Below, one piece after another: positions 21,720-34,379 of a stretch of 64,000 nucleotides of DNA (position 1 is its first letter; each line of letters starts with the position of its first letter). Source of the DNA: Piper betle (lineage: Eukaryota > Streptophyta > Magnoliopsida > Piperales > Piperaceae); NCBI GenBank assembly GCA_033002965.1, contig JAURVB010000771.1, positions 62,001 through 126,000 of the forward strand, in the 5' to 3' direction. The notes under the pieces are model-generated. The model was not told the origin of the DNA and did not search any database. It was given only the letters and a program-made list of their open reading frames with translations. Position numbers and translations under genes: made by a program.

Positions 21720-24700
21720 GCTCACCCCCACCAATGAGATCCGATGTCCTCATCGGAGGGTTAAGTCCTCCCTGGTACTTCTTGATTCTTCTCTCAAACT
21801 GCCACAAGTCCCTTGCTCGTTCCCAACTTGCTTCACTCCTCGGTTCGCCCTTCCACTTGATAAGATACTCAATCCCGGTGTTTGGTGCACCTTGCCTATG
21901 CGCCAAAATCTTCCCCACCTCCTTCACATATTGCCGCCGGACAGTAGGTGGAGCTCTCCTTGGACGAGCTCTCCTCGGATCGACCACATCCTCATGGAAT
22001 GGCTTGAGAAAGCTGACATGAAATACTGGGTGAAGTTGATACCTCTCCGGAAGCTTCAACTTGTAGGCCACGCTCCCGATCACCTTCTCCACCTCAAAAG
22101 GACCGTCATACCGCTGCACTAATCCCCTGTGCACCTCGGTACGTCTGATCTTCTTCCAGATCTGTGGTGTGAGTCTCAGCATCACTTTGTCCCCTACGCT
22201 GAATGATACCGGCCTTCTCCTCAAGTCGGCATATCTCTTCATTCTGCGTGTTGCTTTGGCTAGTGAATCCACCGCATCCTCATACAGCTCCTGCCTATCT
22301 CGGGCAAACCTGTATGCTGCTGGACACTTCGCTCCGCGCCCTTGCAAAGCTACCTCCAGTGGTGTAAGAGGCTGGTAGCCTGTAGCAACCTCGAAAGGAC
22401 TCAGTCCCGTTGCTGAGGAACGATGCAGATTATAACAAAACTGCGCCGCATCAAGAAGATCCAACCAGTTCCCCTGGCTGGCTGTGACGAAATGCCTCAA
22501 ATACTCCTCGAGTAGAGCATTCGTCCTCTCAGTCTGCCCGTCAGACTGAGGATGATTAGCTGTAGAGAAGTTCAGCTTACTCCCTAGTAAACCAAACAAG
22601 CACGTCCAGAATCTCCCTGTGAACCTGGCGTCTCGATCACTCACTATGTCTGCCGGTACTCCAAAGTACTTGACCACGTTCCTAAAGAACAGTTCAGCAG
22701 TCTTCTCGGCTGAGCATTTCTGTGGAGCTGCTGTAACTACGGCATACTTTGAGAATCGATCTACAACCACCATCACCGACGACATCCCCCTCACCTTGGG
22801 AAACCCGGACACAAAGTCCATCGAAACCGAACTCCACGGCCTCGTTGGTGTAGGTAGAGGCTGCAGCAAGCCTGCCTCTAGTCGTCTCTCCACCTTGTCT
22901 TGCTGGCAAACTAAGCAAGACCTGACGAAAGCTTCGATATCAGCCTTCATTCCCGGCCAATAATACGCCCTGGTCATTAGAGCGTACATCCTGTCTCTCC
23001 CAGGATGTCCTGCCCACTGGGTGTCGTGGGACTCCTCCATTAGCTTTCGCCGTAGTCTACCCGTAGGGATATAAAGCCGACCCCCACTGGCGTAAACCAC
23101 TCCATCTTCAGTCCAATATTTTCGAATCAGCCCCTCACTGATCCTGTCGACCAGCTTCTTGTACTCTGGGTCGTCTCTTGCTAACTCCCGGACTTGCCCC
23201 ATTATCTCTGTCTGAATTTCTGATATAGCTGCCACCACCTCCATGTTCTTTCGACTCAGGGCATCTGCCACCTGATTCGTCTTTCCCGGCTGGTGCAACC
23301 ACTCGAAGTCGTACTCCGCCAGAAACTCTTGCCATCTCGCTTGTCTCGGGGATAGTTTCTTCTGGGTCTTGAAGAAAGTGTTAGCTACGTTATCCGTGAT
23401 CACCACGAACTTGGATCCCAGCAAATACACTCGCCACACTCGAAGGCAATGTACCACTGTGAGCATCTCCTTCTCATGCGCTGAGTACCTCGTCTCAGCG
23501 TCCTTCAGCTTCCAACTCTCAAAAGCTATCGGATGCCCATCCTGCTGTAGTACTCCTCCGACTGCCTTGTCTGAAGCGTCTGTCACCACCTCAAACGGTC
23601 GACTGAAGTCCGGCAACTTCAGTATCGGCTCAGAAGATATAGCTGCCTTCAACTCATCAAAAGCTGCTTGGCATGAACCCGTCCACGCCCATGACTGTCC
23701 CTTCCTCAGTAGATCAGTCAACGGTGACACTACATGGCTGTACCCATGTATGAACTTCCGGTAGTAGTTGGCCAAACCTAGGAAGCTTCTCACCTCTGTC
23801 ACCTTTGTCGGTTCCGGCCACTCGGCAATGGCTCGGACCTTTGATTCCTCCATGCGCACCGACCCCTGACCAACTTTATGGCCGAGAAAACTAATTTCCT
23901 CCAGGCCGAACTCACACTTCTCTTTCTTCACAAAGAGTTGATGTTCCCTTAGGCAATCCAAAACCTGCTTCAGGTGTCCACGGTGCTCCTCCATGGACTC
24001 ACTATAAACAACTATATCATCCAGATACACAACCACAAACTTGTCGAGATAATCATGAAACACATCATTCATCAGGTTGTAGAAAGTAGCTGGCGCATTT
24101 GTCAACCCAAATGGCATCACAAGGAATTCAAAAGACCCATACCTTGTGACCATAGTTGTTTTTGACACATCCTCTGGCGCAATCCGGACTTGCCAGTATC
24201 CTGACCTCAGGTCCAGCTTAGTGAAGACCCGCGCTCCACTCAACCTGTCAAACAGATCAGCAATTAAAGGAACTGGGTACTTGTTCTTGATGGTCACCTT
24301 ATTCAGTCCCCGGTAGTCGACGCATAGTCTCATCGACCCGTCGTGCTTCTCCTGGAATAGAACTGGCGCCCCATACAGTGCAGTTGATGGCTGAATTTTC
24401 CCCGAATCCAGCAGCTCCCCTAGCTGGATTTTGAGTTCTGTGAGTTCTTTAGGTGACATCCTATATGGCGCCTTCGCTGGTGCTCTTGCCCCTGGCTCCA
24501 GCTCGATCCGGTGTTCGATCGTCCTTTTGGGAGGTAACCCGTCTGGCAATTCAGTTGGCATCACATCGGAATAGCCTTCCAACAGTTCCAACAGTTCGTC
24601 CGGCACCACCACCACGTGATCCGGCTGGACCTCTCTCATCACAGCAAGATAAGTCGAGGCTCCTCGCTTGCACCCCCGAGCCACTTGCATTGCCGACAAG

Positions 24701-25578
24701 TGCTCGCCACTAAAAGTGCGGTCCTCGACCCCAGAAGGCCTCCCACTGCCACGAACAAAGCTTGCACCCGCCGTGCTCATGATCAGTATACCTCCCAGGT
24801 GTGGAAAAACTCCCACTCCAGCAGTACTCATAAACGCATTACCGAGGATCAAACCAAAGTCATCCATCTCGATGACCATGAGATCCACTCGGCCCTCGAA
24901 TTCTCCCAGGTTCAGTCTGACACTTCTAGCAATGCCATCCACCTGCTTCGCCTGTGAGTTCACTGCCTTAATCTTACTTGTGTTGGTCCCGGTTTTCAGC
25001 CCCAGCTCCGTAGCCATCCCCTTGGAGACAAAACTATGGGTTGCCCCAGTGTCTATCAAGGCTGAAACCTTCCTCCCATTCATTACACACGGAACAAACA
25101 TCAAATCAGCTCCCCCTGAAGCTGCTCTTCCAGCTCTCAATGCCCCGAGTATCTGAAGGGTAGATGCTCGAGCAGAAGGACCCGCATCCTCCTGGTCATG
25201 GTTTGCTTCGGCCACCAAGGCGCTGAGCTTGCCCTTGGTCGGACACTCTCGAGCCAGATGCGGACCATTGCACAGAAAACACCCGGACTTCTTCAGATCA
25301 GCTACCTTCCTGTCCTGAGTCCCTGCACTGAAGTTCTGAAACTTCTTCTTCGGTCTCCTAGATGGCTGCCTCATGCCACCCCGCTGATTGCCCTGACCAC
25401 CCTGGAGTTTCTTAGCCGGACCCACGTCTGTGTTGCTTGGCCCTGGCCTAATATCCACCAGTGCGTCGGCTGCCACCAAAGCTGCAGGTAAATCCTGTAT
25501 CTTCTGCCTCTTCAGTTCTATCTGCGCCCAAGTCTGCAAACCATTGATAAAGTTGAATAACTTATCATCCTCTGACAT
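21706..25578 (-). CDS. Chromovirus F gag C-terminus and pol: protease, RT, RNase H, integrase, chromodomain
   Basis: A 1290-codon open frame, in frame with the upstream gag pieces. Domains: gag end with zinc knuckle (C100, C103, H107, C112; CX2CX3HX4C), aspartic protease [11 protein letters not shown] (about 173-183), reverse transcriptase with DYRGLNK and YLDD (518-521), RNase H with [11 protein letters not shown] and ADALSRK, integrase with an H..H..CLVC zinc finger and a core containing SMDF, SDRDARF and [12 protein letters not shown], and a C-terminal chromodomain ([18 protein letters not shown], about 1235-1252). All catalytic signatures are intact. The stop codon lies 12-14 bp inside the 3' LTR, so the polypurine tract is coding. 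The true polyprotein start is upstream at 26265; the first Met here only follows an internal stop. Confidence 0.95.
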   Translation of the reverse strand: MSEDDKLFNFINGLQTWAQIELKRQKIQDLPAALVAADALVDIRPGPSNTDVGPAKKLQGGQGNQRGGMRQPSRRPKKKFQNFSAGTQDRKVADLKKSGCFLCNGPHLARECPTKGKLSALVAEANHDQEDAGPSARASTLQILGALRAGRAASGGADLMFVPCVMNGRKVSALIDTGATHSFVSKGMATELGLKTGTNTSKIKAVNSQAKQVDGIARSVRLNLGEFEGRVDLMVIEMDDFGLILGNAFMSTAGVGVFPHLGGILIMSTAGASFVRGSGRPSGVEDRTFSGEHLSAMQVARGCKRGASTYLAVMREVQPDHVVVVPDELLELLEGYSDVMPTELPDGLPPKRTIEHRIELEPGARAPAKAPYRMSPKELTELKIQLGELLDSGKIQPSTALYGAPVLFQEKHDGSMRLCVDYRGLNKVTIKNKYPVPLIADLFDRLSGARVFTKLDLRSGYWQVRIAPEDVSKTTMVTRYGSFEFLVMPFGLTNAPATFYNLMNDVFHDYLDKFVVVYLDDIVVYSESMEEHRGHLKQVLDCLREHQLFVKKEKCEFGLEEISFLGHKVGQGSVRMEESKVRAIAEWPEPTKVTEVRSFLGLANYYRKFIHGYSHVVSPLTDLLRKGQSWAWTGSCQAAFDELKAAISSEPILKLPDFSRPFEVVTDASDKAVGGVLQQDGHPIAFESWKLKDAETRYSAHEKEMLTVVHCLRVWRVYLLGSKFVVITDNVANTFFKTQKKLSPRQARWQEFLAEYDFEWLHQPGKTNQVADALSRKNMEVVAAISEIQTEIMGQVRELARDDPEYKKLVDRISEGLIRKYWTEDGVVYASGGRLYIPTGRLRRKLMEESHDTQWAGHPGRDRMYALMTRAYYWPGMKADIEAFVRSCLVCQQDKVERRLEAGLLQPLPTPTRPWSSVSMDFVSGFPKVRGMSSVMVVVDRFSKYAVVTAAPQKCSAEKTAELFFRNVVKYFGVPADIVSDRDARFTGRFWTCLFGLLGSKLNFSTANHPQSDGQTERTNALLEEYLRHFVTASQGNWLDLLDAAQFCYNLHRSSATGLSPFEVATGYQPLTPLEVALQGRGAKCPAAYRFARDRQELYEDAVDSLAKATRRMKRYADLRRRPVSFSVGDKVMLRLTPQIWKKIRRTEVHRGLVQRYDGPFEVEKVIGSVAYKLKLPERYQLHPVFHVSFLKPFHEDVVDPRRARPRRAPPTVRRQYVKEVGKILAHRQGAPNTGIEYLIKWKGEPRSEASWERARDLWQFERRIKKYQGGLNPPMRTSDLIGGGELLQP
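21720..21734 (-). promoter_or_regulatory. Polypurine tract of chromovirus F
   Basis: Minus strand TTGGTGGGGGTGAGC directly before the 3' LTR start TGTTACAG; it overlaps the last codons of pol. Confidence 0.8.
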
Positions 25579-26265
25579 ATTCTTGATGTCGAGGAGACAA
25601 GAGCTGAAGTCTTTGACGTAATCCCTAACTGTTCCTGTTTATCTCAACCGTTGCAATCGAGACCTCGCCACCCATGTAGTGTTGGTTGGAGAGAATTGCT
25701 CCCGAAGCTCCTTTTTCAAGAACTCCCAAGTCTCAATCCGGTGTCGACCAGCTGCTTCATCCTCTTCGGCGCGACATCTATACCATAACTTGGCATCACC
25801 GGTCATAAACATACTGGCCATCGAAACCTAGCTATCTTCGGGAACCTTCGCAGCAGTGAAGTATTCCTGCATGTCCCAGATGAAGTTTTCCAGGTCCTTG
25901 GCTGACCTGGTCCCCTTGAACTTCTTTGGCTCGGGCACTTTGAGCCTTCCTGGAACGGCTTCTTCTGCTACACGATCAGCAATACCCTGCTGAGGCCGCG
26001 CTACCCACACTTGTTTGAGCAAAGCCACATCTGCGTGCATTTCCTCAACCGCAGCCCGGCGATCTCCCATCTCTGCCGTCTCACCTCGCACCTGGCTGGA
26101 CTCGGCCCAAGTGGTAAACCGAGTGTTCAAGTCCCACAACCCTTCTGCTAGAGACTGCAATTTGTCGAAGGCGGTATGTCCATCTCCATCACTGGTAGGC
26201 CCTCCTACCAGCACTTCCAGCCGTGCGACCCTCTCTCTGAGAGCATCAGTGGATCGAGTATCCAT
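25579..26265 (-). pseudogene. Chromovirus F gag N-terminus with two in-frame stops
   Basis: Starts ATGGATACTCGATCC at 26265, which sits about 90 bp from the primer-binding site. The frame is continuous with pol (all three segments share one frame) but is cut by a stop at 25825-25827 (TAG, after ..VPEDS) and another at about 25636-25638 (TAA, after ..RLQRLR). The second is consistent with a C-to-T change of a Gln codon. The segment includes retrotransposon gag features (DAKLWYR, WEFLKKELREQF). No frameshifts were noted, so the gag lesions are limited to substitutions. Confidence 0.88.
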
Positions 26266-26351
26266 CTCACTGGTAAATGTGGAGAACCCTCCCCCGAAGG
26301 TTATAGTGCAACTTCTTCACAGGATGCTTCGTCGACCAGTTTTCACCGAAA

Positions 26352-26366
26352 CTAAGCTCTGATACC
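26352..26366 (-). promoter_or_regulatory. Primer-binding site of chromovirus F
   Basis: Minus strand GAGGTATCAGAGCTT just after the 5' LTR end; matches the initiator-Met tRNA type (GGTATCAGAGC). Together with the purine tract it fixes the minus orientation. Confidence 0.85.
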
Positions 26367-26368
26367 TC

Positions 26369-28260
26369 TGTCACGGGCCGCTCTCTATGGGACAAAATTT
26401 TTCGCCCCAACAGCAAACCGCGCGGCGTGTTTCGCTCCCGAAACACCAGCCTCCCTTCAAAGTACGCAACAGAAACCCCACTACACGTGTAGCGGGACGA
26501 TCTCTACAAGAGACCCGAAGCCACTCCCCTGAGTTCCTGCAATTCACGATGCACGCCGAACACGAATACCAGCACCCAAATTGCCCAGTGCACGATATCG
26601 TTCGGTACCGATAGACAATTCTCAAAACATCCACAATAGCAAACCAAGTAAGTAGTATGAAGAGACTCTGATCGAGCACCCAATATCGATCCTTGACACC
26701 AATCCCCTGATCGGTATCGCAGCAAGTTCCCGGAATCAAAGAACGCCGCTAGTACCCAAAATCAGACGCCAACACCACAATTACGGAACCCCTGTTCCAA
26801 CCTTGAATTAAACACAAAACAAGGATACATCAATCACCCCTATGATTGCTTACACCATGGACATGCAAACCCCACGGTGTTCAACTCTTCCCCTGAAGAG
26901 TAGCGAGAACTAGAGCACCCACACTCACATTCGTCGTCACAAATCACAACCCCGAGCAGCCACCCACGACCTACTCGTTTACATGCAAAACCCTCAACCA
27001 AGTAATGCAAACTAGGTTATGAGAAGAACTACGTCGTACCTCCAATCACAGCACCACGACCAGCAACCCTATGCCGTCGAACTCGTGAAGAATCAACTCC
27101 CGGAATTGATCTGCAGCACTCCACGACTTTGCTTGATGAGGTTTCTCGCTTCTCCACAAGAAAGACCACGACGTTCACCAAGACCCTTCTCAGCAGTTCT
27201 TCCTTTTTTTCCTCACGTTGGCTTCCTCCTTATATAGGAGTCTCCACGTTGTTGCTTCCTTCCAAGATAAACTACAATCTGAGCATAATCTTTTCCCAAA
27301 AGATTATCTCCAAGATCTCCCACGAACCTGGACTCCCTTGACGTCTCAATTCGATCCAGCCTTGGGCGTGCTTATCTCCAATTCAGTTGCAATCTTTCTC
27401 CAAGATTCCGATCAAGATCCATCTCTATCTCTATCGGAAAACAAAGTCCAGCACTGGTAGTCAGTTACAACCACCACACGTCCAACCCCCTGGCTCGACC
27501 CAAGTCTTCGGCTCGACCAACCAGCAACCTCGTGCACGTCCCAGACGCACCACCGATAACCCCTGCTACCGATAAGCCTCCAGTACCGATCAACTTCATC
27601 CATCGATCATGCTGGTGCAGCCAGACCCATTGCTACCGATCACGACTCGATCACCGCTCGCTAGCCAAGTCTCGGTCACGTAGCGTGATACCGCAACTTG
27701 CTACCGCTATCTGCTCGCTACTTGAGTCGCACCGCAACATCGCTATGTGTCGGTCATGGCTCGATCAAAACCCCGCTAGCGCCCCACGCTCGCACACGCT
27801 GCACCGATGTCTCGGCAGCGCTCGATCACGCCAACGCCTCGCTCGCGCCAATGCTCAAGCACGCTGCACCGATGTCTCGGCAGCGCTCGAACATCCTCGT
27901 TCACCCGGCACGCTAGTGATCGCACCCCAGCATCGAACCAGCGCACACCCGGCACTCCGTGATCCGCACGCAGCGATCAACCTCGAGTCCTCGTGCTCGG
28001 TTCTCGGCACCAATGCTCGATCATGATCGACGCCCAAGTGCTCGGTCACCAGCACTCGTCTCGATCATCTTGAGGTTTATTTGGTCTCCGACCTGACTCA
28101 TGCTCGGCACTTTGTTACCTGCAACTGTAACACCGTGTTAGCCTCAACCAGTTGTTTCACCACTCGAATAGCCCCGTGCTACTCGTGTCGGACCCGGCAT
28201 GCATGGGAACAACTGCCCAATCCCGCGCACCCAGCACGTCCTCGGACTAAGGCTGTAACA
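26369..28260 (-). repeat. 5' LTR of chromovirus F
   Basis: 1892 bp, nearly identical to 19827-21719. Differences seen include single-base changes such as GCGACTC/GAGACTC and a few one-base indels. Confidence 0.95.
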
Positions 28261-28265
28261 GTAAG

Positions 28266-28807
28266 AACTCGAATAGCTCAAAGTACTCAGAACAGGGCTC
28301 CATCGCCTCCTTCTTCTAGAAAAGCTAGCCCTACTCATGTTCACAGTGAGAAGGTATCTAGCCTATCTAGAGCCACACAACCACCAAGAAATCCCAGTGA
28401 GCCAGTCCCAATAAGCCACCGTAGCGGGAGCCATCACAGTGGAAGCCGCTGCAGTGTTAGAAGCCGCTAGACTGAAACACAGGCTACCATTGCACGGTTG
28501 ACAAAGGTACAAATGTAGAGGCAACAAAGTAAGGAGGAATTCCAAATAGAACTACAAAAAATAGCTATAGCTGTAGCACGAATAGAGAAGAAATTAGTTG
28601 CGGATGATGAGGCATGAGGGGAGCCTGCAGTTCCTATGGGGCCTCTACCGCCGCTCCCTCCATCGCTACATCAAGGACCACTCCTACAACAATTCCACCG
28701 GTCATCCCACTTCAAGCAAAAAGGTGTACAAAGGGTGGTGGACCTGGAGGAAATGACAATGGACAAATAGGCGCCCCAAGGCTTGGTAATACTCCAATAG
28801 GGACAAC
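28266..28807 (+). pseudogene. Interior scrap of element G, possible gag remnant
   Basis: Continues the interior of G after the F insertion. Frames rich in Ser/Pro, then Glu/Lys/Gln (IELQKIAIAVARIEKK, coiled-coil-like), are broken by several stops. No zinc knuckle or enzyme motif is present, so gag identity is a guess from position only. Confidence 0.35.
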
Positions 28808-30216
28808 ATCGTCAACAGTCAAACAATTATCAGTGTAGAAATAACTCTAACTCATCCTATTCATGCTAATTTTATTGTGTTTTTCTAAGTTGTGTTGTAG
28901 TCGAATAACATGCTCAACTTTAATATACCTTATCAGATCACTTACCATTCATTCACTATTAATCACATCATGCAACTTATCACTTCATCCATAATTAGGC
29001 AGTAATCACAACAATTAATCAATCCTAGCATGTTGTACTAACAATCATCAATTTTAAATAATTACATCGGAGGTAATTATAGCTCACGTCATCGGCAATT
29101 AGCGACGGCTAGGGTTTTGTCCCACGTCTCGGAGATCGAATTCGATGCTTGGCGGCGTCCAAAGTAAGATCAGGTTCGATTAGATGAACTCAGAGGAAGA
29201 TCCAGCAAATTCCAGCGAATTTGGTTTTCTGGCAGGTTCCAACGGTTTTTCGGCGGATTCTAGTAGTTTTCCGGCAACTTCCCAGTGGTTTTTCGGCGAC
29301 TGACGAGATGGTAGTGGTATGGGGTATCGTTGGCACCGGCTCAATGAGCTTGACCCAATGGTGGTGACAATGAGGACAGTAGCGACGACGATGATCGCCG
29401 GTGGTAGCATCGAGTTCAACTGAGGCAGTTTATCTCTTCGATCGGGCCCTCAGCAGTGATGCTAGGTAGGGGGAAATGTCGGGGAGGTCAAGCAAGTGGT
29501 CATCGGCATCACAACAGCGACTGAGTGGTGCAGACAGCGGCCAAATTGCATCAGGAGCAGCAGCGCAACCGTGGGCGATTCTAGCGTCTTGGCAGCGAGA
29601 TGGTGGCCGGGTTTGGTCGGGGCGGCACGATAATGCTGCACTAGGGCTTGGCGGTGATGATGGGCGGCAAGGCGGTGTCAGTAGTGGCAACAAGCAGAGG
29701 GGTGGCACGACAAGGGTTTGGATGAGGAAGAGAAGTGTCGAGGGGGTTTTGGGGAAGAAATGGTGTAAGGGTGTTCCGTGACAAACTCATAAATATAACT
29801 TGACTCGACTTCAACTAGAGTAAAAAAAAAACAAAAACTAGCTTGTAATAATTCTATATATATATATATATATATATAGGGGGAAATCTCATAAATTATA
29901 ATACACGCTACAACATCCCTTAACGCATCCATAACGCATCGTGATACGTTTAACGGCCTAAGACTAATTTTACGATCCACTATATATAAAAATAAAAAAA
30001 TAAATGGGCATACTCTCGTATATTCTAATAACTCATTCTTTTCTATTGTATTCATGATGTTATCATCATATACTTGGGTACACATAACCCTCATAGCTCA
30101 TACACGTGACCGGTGTTGGCTTAGTACATGTGTTCTGAAACTAACTTGACTCAAACCAACGGCTAAACCGATTGGTTTATAAGTATAAAATCCTTACTCG
30201 GATCGCAAGTTTTATA
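28808..30216 (-). mobile_element. Truncated LTR D of the same Ty3-type family
   Basis: Aligns with the right-hand half of LTRs A and C (from the segment before TCATCCTATTCATNC to the end AAGTTTTATA). The other half is missing. Orientation is opposite to the host element G. Contains a TA tract near 29855-29878. Confidence 0.7.
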
Positions 30217-30471
30217 GCCATGACAAGACAAGAACAGACAGCTTTGGATCAAAGTGGAATACGGATAACACCACCAGTAGAACCGTTCACTTCAACACCA
30301 CCATGGGCAGTGAGGATGGATACAGCCACAATTGTTGAAGCACTGGAGAATACGGCAAACGTAACAGGTGCACACATTCCGCTTTAGATTTTAGGCTTAG
30401 TAGATGGCTATGATAGTAAAGCCTCCTAGATTTAAAATTTTGAGGACAAAATTTTTATTAGGAGGGAAGGT
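30217..30471 (+). other. 3' end of element G interior with polypurine tract
   Basis: A 55-codon open frame (30217-30387) without known motif, then GAGGACAAAATTTTT and the purine tract AGGAGGGAAGG (about 30460-30470) directly before the 3' LTR. This arrangement is standard at the end of Ty3 interiors. Confidence 0.65.
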
Positions 30472-32612
30472 TGTAAAACCCGTGACTCAAGTTAGGGTTT
30501 TCTAATCTAAACCGGTAAGTTTGACCATTATTGTCACTCGGGTCAATTTCAGAACACGAGTACCGAGTCGAGGCCGTTCATGTGTTATGAACCATGAGAG
30601 TCATGTGTGCCCAAGTATATGATGATAACGTCAGTAAGATAACAGTAGAATGAGTTATCAGAATATATGAGAGTACGCCATATTTTCTTTAGTTATTTTA
30701 AGTAGATTGTAGAATTATTGTTAGGCCGAATAACGCATTAGGACACGTTACAAGCAGTTTGGGTGGGTTATTAGTTATAGAGCATGTCATTCTAATGTTG
30801 GGATGTGTATTATGGTTTATGGGACTTTCCCATGTTTTTCTTGATTTTTTTAGAATTATTACAAGTTAGTGTTATTTTTTTCAAGTCGGAGTCGAGTCAA
30901 GTTTTAATTTCTCCCTGACCACTCGTTTTTCCCCCGACCACTTGTTTTCTCCCCCTGACCACTCATTTTCTTCCCCCGACACCTTACAAGATGACTCCTG
31001 ACCTTCTTCCCGACCACTCGTTCCCCCCTGATACCTATTTATTCCAAACCTCCGACGCCGTCACCATCCATCCACCACTGTCCTCCTCACCCAACTCCCT
31101 TCTCCTTTTTCTCCCTTCCCTCTCCCCCACGATGCTCACTCGAGCCGCCCACAACATTGTCGCCGTCGCCGCCTGACTGACGATTAGGTATAGAATTTTA
31201 TCTGATTTTATTTGATAAAGAATTATTTTATGATTTCATTGTGGTGCAAATAACGTGATTATAAATAGGAGTTAGTTTAAATTTAAATGCATGTTAACAG
31301 ATGATAATAGTGAATTAGAGTTTGAATTTAATTGCATATAAATAAATATTGTCTTGTATAATTTATGAGGAGTGTAGCATTCATGTATTATATTGCGCAT
31401 TAGTATTTAGTCTTGTTGTATAGGTACGGAGTAAGAGCTCGCCCCCTAGGAGCGAGGACATGCTCAGAGCTTCTACCAGGTCCGTTAGGACTCGTTTCCT
31501 GTTTTATGCTCTATTCTATTGTGTATTGTGTTAATACTTTCAGGATGAGTTAAGTGGTGTTTTATCAAATCCCACTTAACCCAGGTTATTTAATTGATTG
31601 ATCTTCCGGATTTATTACCCCTGAGGATGAGATCCCTCGAGCATGTTTTCAAAAACAAGATCTACCACAAGTTGCCTTCGGGCCTTTTGTATAAATCCCT
31701 TCACATGCCTACCTATATAGTTTTATTGAGTTTTTAATGAGACGAGAGATAGGAAAACTGACTCACACGTACCATGAGCGGGTGCATGTGCCAGGCAAAG
31801 CGAGCTTTGGATTATTAAGTGGGTTGTTCCAATCCCAAAGGATCCTGACAACTCCTATTTTGAGTTCTTCACACCTGGAGAAACGTGGAGGTTTACGGGT
31901 ACTGTTTAATACAACCATGTCCAGATTTGTGGTTTAAAGGGTACTAAAGGTGACTGCCTGAGAGTACTTGGTCTTCGTGCTTAAGGCCAAGAGAGTTATA
32001 GAGGAAAGGAGAGGGCTTAGGATATACTAGTAGTCTATATGGTCCAAAAAATCAAATGAGAAAATGCCGAGAGAGACATCACCAACAATAAAGTAGTTAG
32101 TTTTGGATGCTACCGGGTCTGCAACCTAATGGCTCCTTAGTAGGTACCCTTCAGAAAGTTTACGAGAAGTATATGAATGTTTTCCTTCATATGAGAGTTT
32201 ACTCTCATAACCAGTTTGATATTAGTTATATTTTTGGACCAGTAACACTCATTACTGACGTGTTTTTATAATATATATAGATGATGATCATGAGTAGGAT
32301 GAGCCAGCCTGGACAGAAGAGAAGTGTCATCTCTTACATACACACAGGTTAGATGATAGCATATTTAATATTTTGAGGATGATGTAATGAAATGTAATAC
32401 ATTATGATGTGGTGTGATATGATATATGCTATAATAAGAAGATTGCTAATGATGACATGTTAGTAAATATATTTAGATATTGAATAAGTATAACAAGTAA
32501 GTCAAGACTTAGAATTGATCAGAAATATGAATAGAATGCACAAGTAGGTCAAGACTTAAGTTTCAGAATGATTATACAACAGATTAAAAAGTAGTGTGAA
32601 TAAAAATGTATG

Positions 32613-32644
<32 letters not shown>

Positions 32645-32954
32645 GTATACGAATTGATTTTAAAAGGGTCCCTTAATTGCACTTTTAGGGGAGACTTTAT
32701 CAGTCTTATTTTACGAATTTTATCGATTTTCATCGAAATTTTTTGGTACATGAATTGGTTGACTTGTCATCTAAGCAATAACATATTAGGTTTTTTTGTG
32801 TGCATTCATTCATACATAAAGATTGATATCGTTCATCTTAAGATGACGAGAGTAGATCCGCTTGGTTAGGTTCAGGTTCGGGTTAACTGACCTAACTGAT
32901 ACAAGTGACATTTCAGTTTGGTTCCCGAGTATGAACCGGGTTTAGAGTGTTACA
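30472..32954 (+). repeat. 3' LTR of element G (LTR E)
   Basis: 2483 bp, begins TGTAAAACCC and ends TGTTACA. Carries the TATA motif (31690-31696) and the paired stem-loops (31941-31991). It differs visibly from LTR B, so G is much older than F. Confidence 0.82.
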
Positions 32955-34379
32955 TTCGTGAAGAGAAAAAACTAATTTTATTTATCAAAAAATAATATAA
33001 ACTCGCTTACATACAAGAATTTGTTTAATAAAACGATAAAAAATTATTTAAATATCCATAAAAGAGTACATTTAAAAAACTGACGTAATAAGATAAGGTG
33101 AAGGTAAAAGGGGAGGTGAATCCTCTTCCACGCATTTTGACTAAATGGATTACTTTCAATGCATTTGTTACATATTTTAAAGTGATTTTTATTGATTTAC
33201 TAAACAAGTTCTTATTAGTGGGTTTATATTATCTATTCACAAACAACGGTTTTTCACGTTGCGAAGATGATTATCGTGGAATCTACGGAAACTTTGACCA
33301 ATAAAAAATGATACACTTTAGGCACAAAAATTTTTAAAATGGCAAAAAAATTCCCATCTCAGAACCCATTTATCATTTAGCTATCAAAATTTTATTTGTA
33401 TATAATTTCCTAAGAACATAATAGAATATATTGAATTGAGCTTATAGTAAGTACCAAAAGTCTCCATCATTCCATTTAGTGGTCGAGCATAGCATATTAG
33501 TTTCTTCATTCTATATAATTAGAATTTTCTCAATTGAGCATGTCTTACAGTTGTTTATAATGTTGAATGTGAGGAACCAGATTTTTCTTATGACACAATG
33601 TAATCAATAGCAATCACCAATATCTCATTGTTTTTGTTCTTCTAAGGATCACTTCCCAGTTTTTCCACCAAGAATTTCTTCCAACATTGTTTCTTCACTC
33701 GGACATGTTAATAAAAAGTATGTAGAATTTCAAGAAGCCTTTATCACAAAATTTCTTATTACAATTATAGCTCACAATATAATATTTCCCAGTTTTTTTA
33801 AAAAATCTGAACCAGAACTTCAGCTTTAATTGATATCTGTAAACTTGAAATGGTTTACTTATTTGCTATTGAAGATTAAATATATTGGCCCAAGAATGAA
33901 CACGAACTATTCATCTTTGTAACAAAGCTGTTAGATGAAATCACAAATCAAAATCATCACCATCTACATGTTACAAAAAATTTGAGACAAAAATACAAAT
34001 TTAGAAAGTGTGATTTTCTAATCGTTAGAAAGTAAATATGTAGCCGTTAATTAACGACAATTCAATGAATGATATTAACTTTGAGTGATTTAATCAATAA
34101 TAATTTCTAATATGTATCAAAAAGAGAAGCCAATATTTTCTTTAACAAAATGTGTTTTTAACAAAATGACAAGTAAATATGGTATATGCTATTTTCCATG
34201 CAAAAAAAGATCATATCGCATATATACTGCGAGTAATTGAAAAAAAAGTTACCATTGATTCATATCAATCTTTTGAAAAGAGTATATATATTTTTTCACA
34301 GTTTCTTGGTCCAGAAAAATCATCTGAGTAAATCAAACAGCAGAAAAAGAAGAAGTATATATATATATATAAAGATGTT
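32955..34379. other. Intergenic, downstream of the calmodulin-like gene
   Basis: AT-rich. No gene or clear transposon boundary seen. A weak minus-strand stretch (about 33650-33850) could be an old LINE fragment but is too degraded to call. Confidence 0.45.

Larger units (their letters stand above)
19827..28260 (-). mobile_element. Complete Ty3/Gypsy chromovirus F (8.4 kb)
   Basis: LTRs of 1893 and 1892 bp, primer-binding site, polypurine tract, one gag-pol frame with a C-terminal chromodomain, and a perfect target duplication GTAAG (19822-19826 and 28261-28265). The LTRs differ at roughly 17-20 positions by eye (about 1%), which makes it the youngest insertion in the window. It sits in the interior of element G. 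The knuckle (CX2CX3HX4C) and the RNase H end [19 protein letters not shown] resemble the Galadriel-type chromovirus clade; clade assignment is by memory only. Two in-frame stops in gag make this copy probably non-autonomous. Confidence 0.95.
14143..32954 (+). mobile_element. Large Ty3-type LTR retrotransposon G, interior eroded and invaded
   Basis: The LTR at 14143-19626 (split by solo LTR C) is followed by a primer-binding-like site, and the LTR at 30472-32954 is preceded by GAGGACAAAATTTTT and a purine tract, the usual end of a Ty3 interior. Orientation is therefore plus, sense strand TGTAAAACC..TGTTACA. Without the insert the 5' LTR is about 2.44 kb, against 2.48 kb for the 3' LTR. The interior keeps only short gag-like scraps plus two insertions (F and D). 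Flanking pentamers are TTTAT and TTCGT, which differ only by the two changes expected from CpG deamination (CG to TA), so they may be an aged target duplication. Confidence 0.75.

Noticed and set aside
22619..24957. Plus-strand open frames of 60-130 codons
   Set aside because: They are antisense shadows of the chromovirus pol frame.
33650..33850. Possible LINE zinc-finger fragment on the minus strand
   Set aside because: Only a Cys/Lys-rich stretch is visible, with no reverse transcriptase motif and no boundaries.
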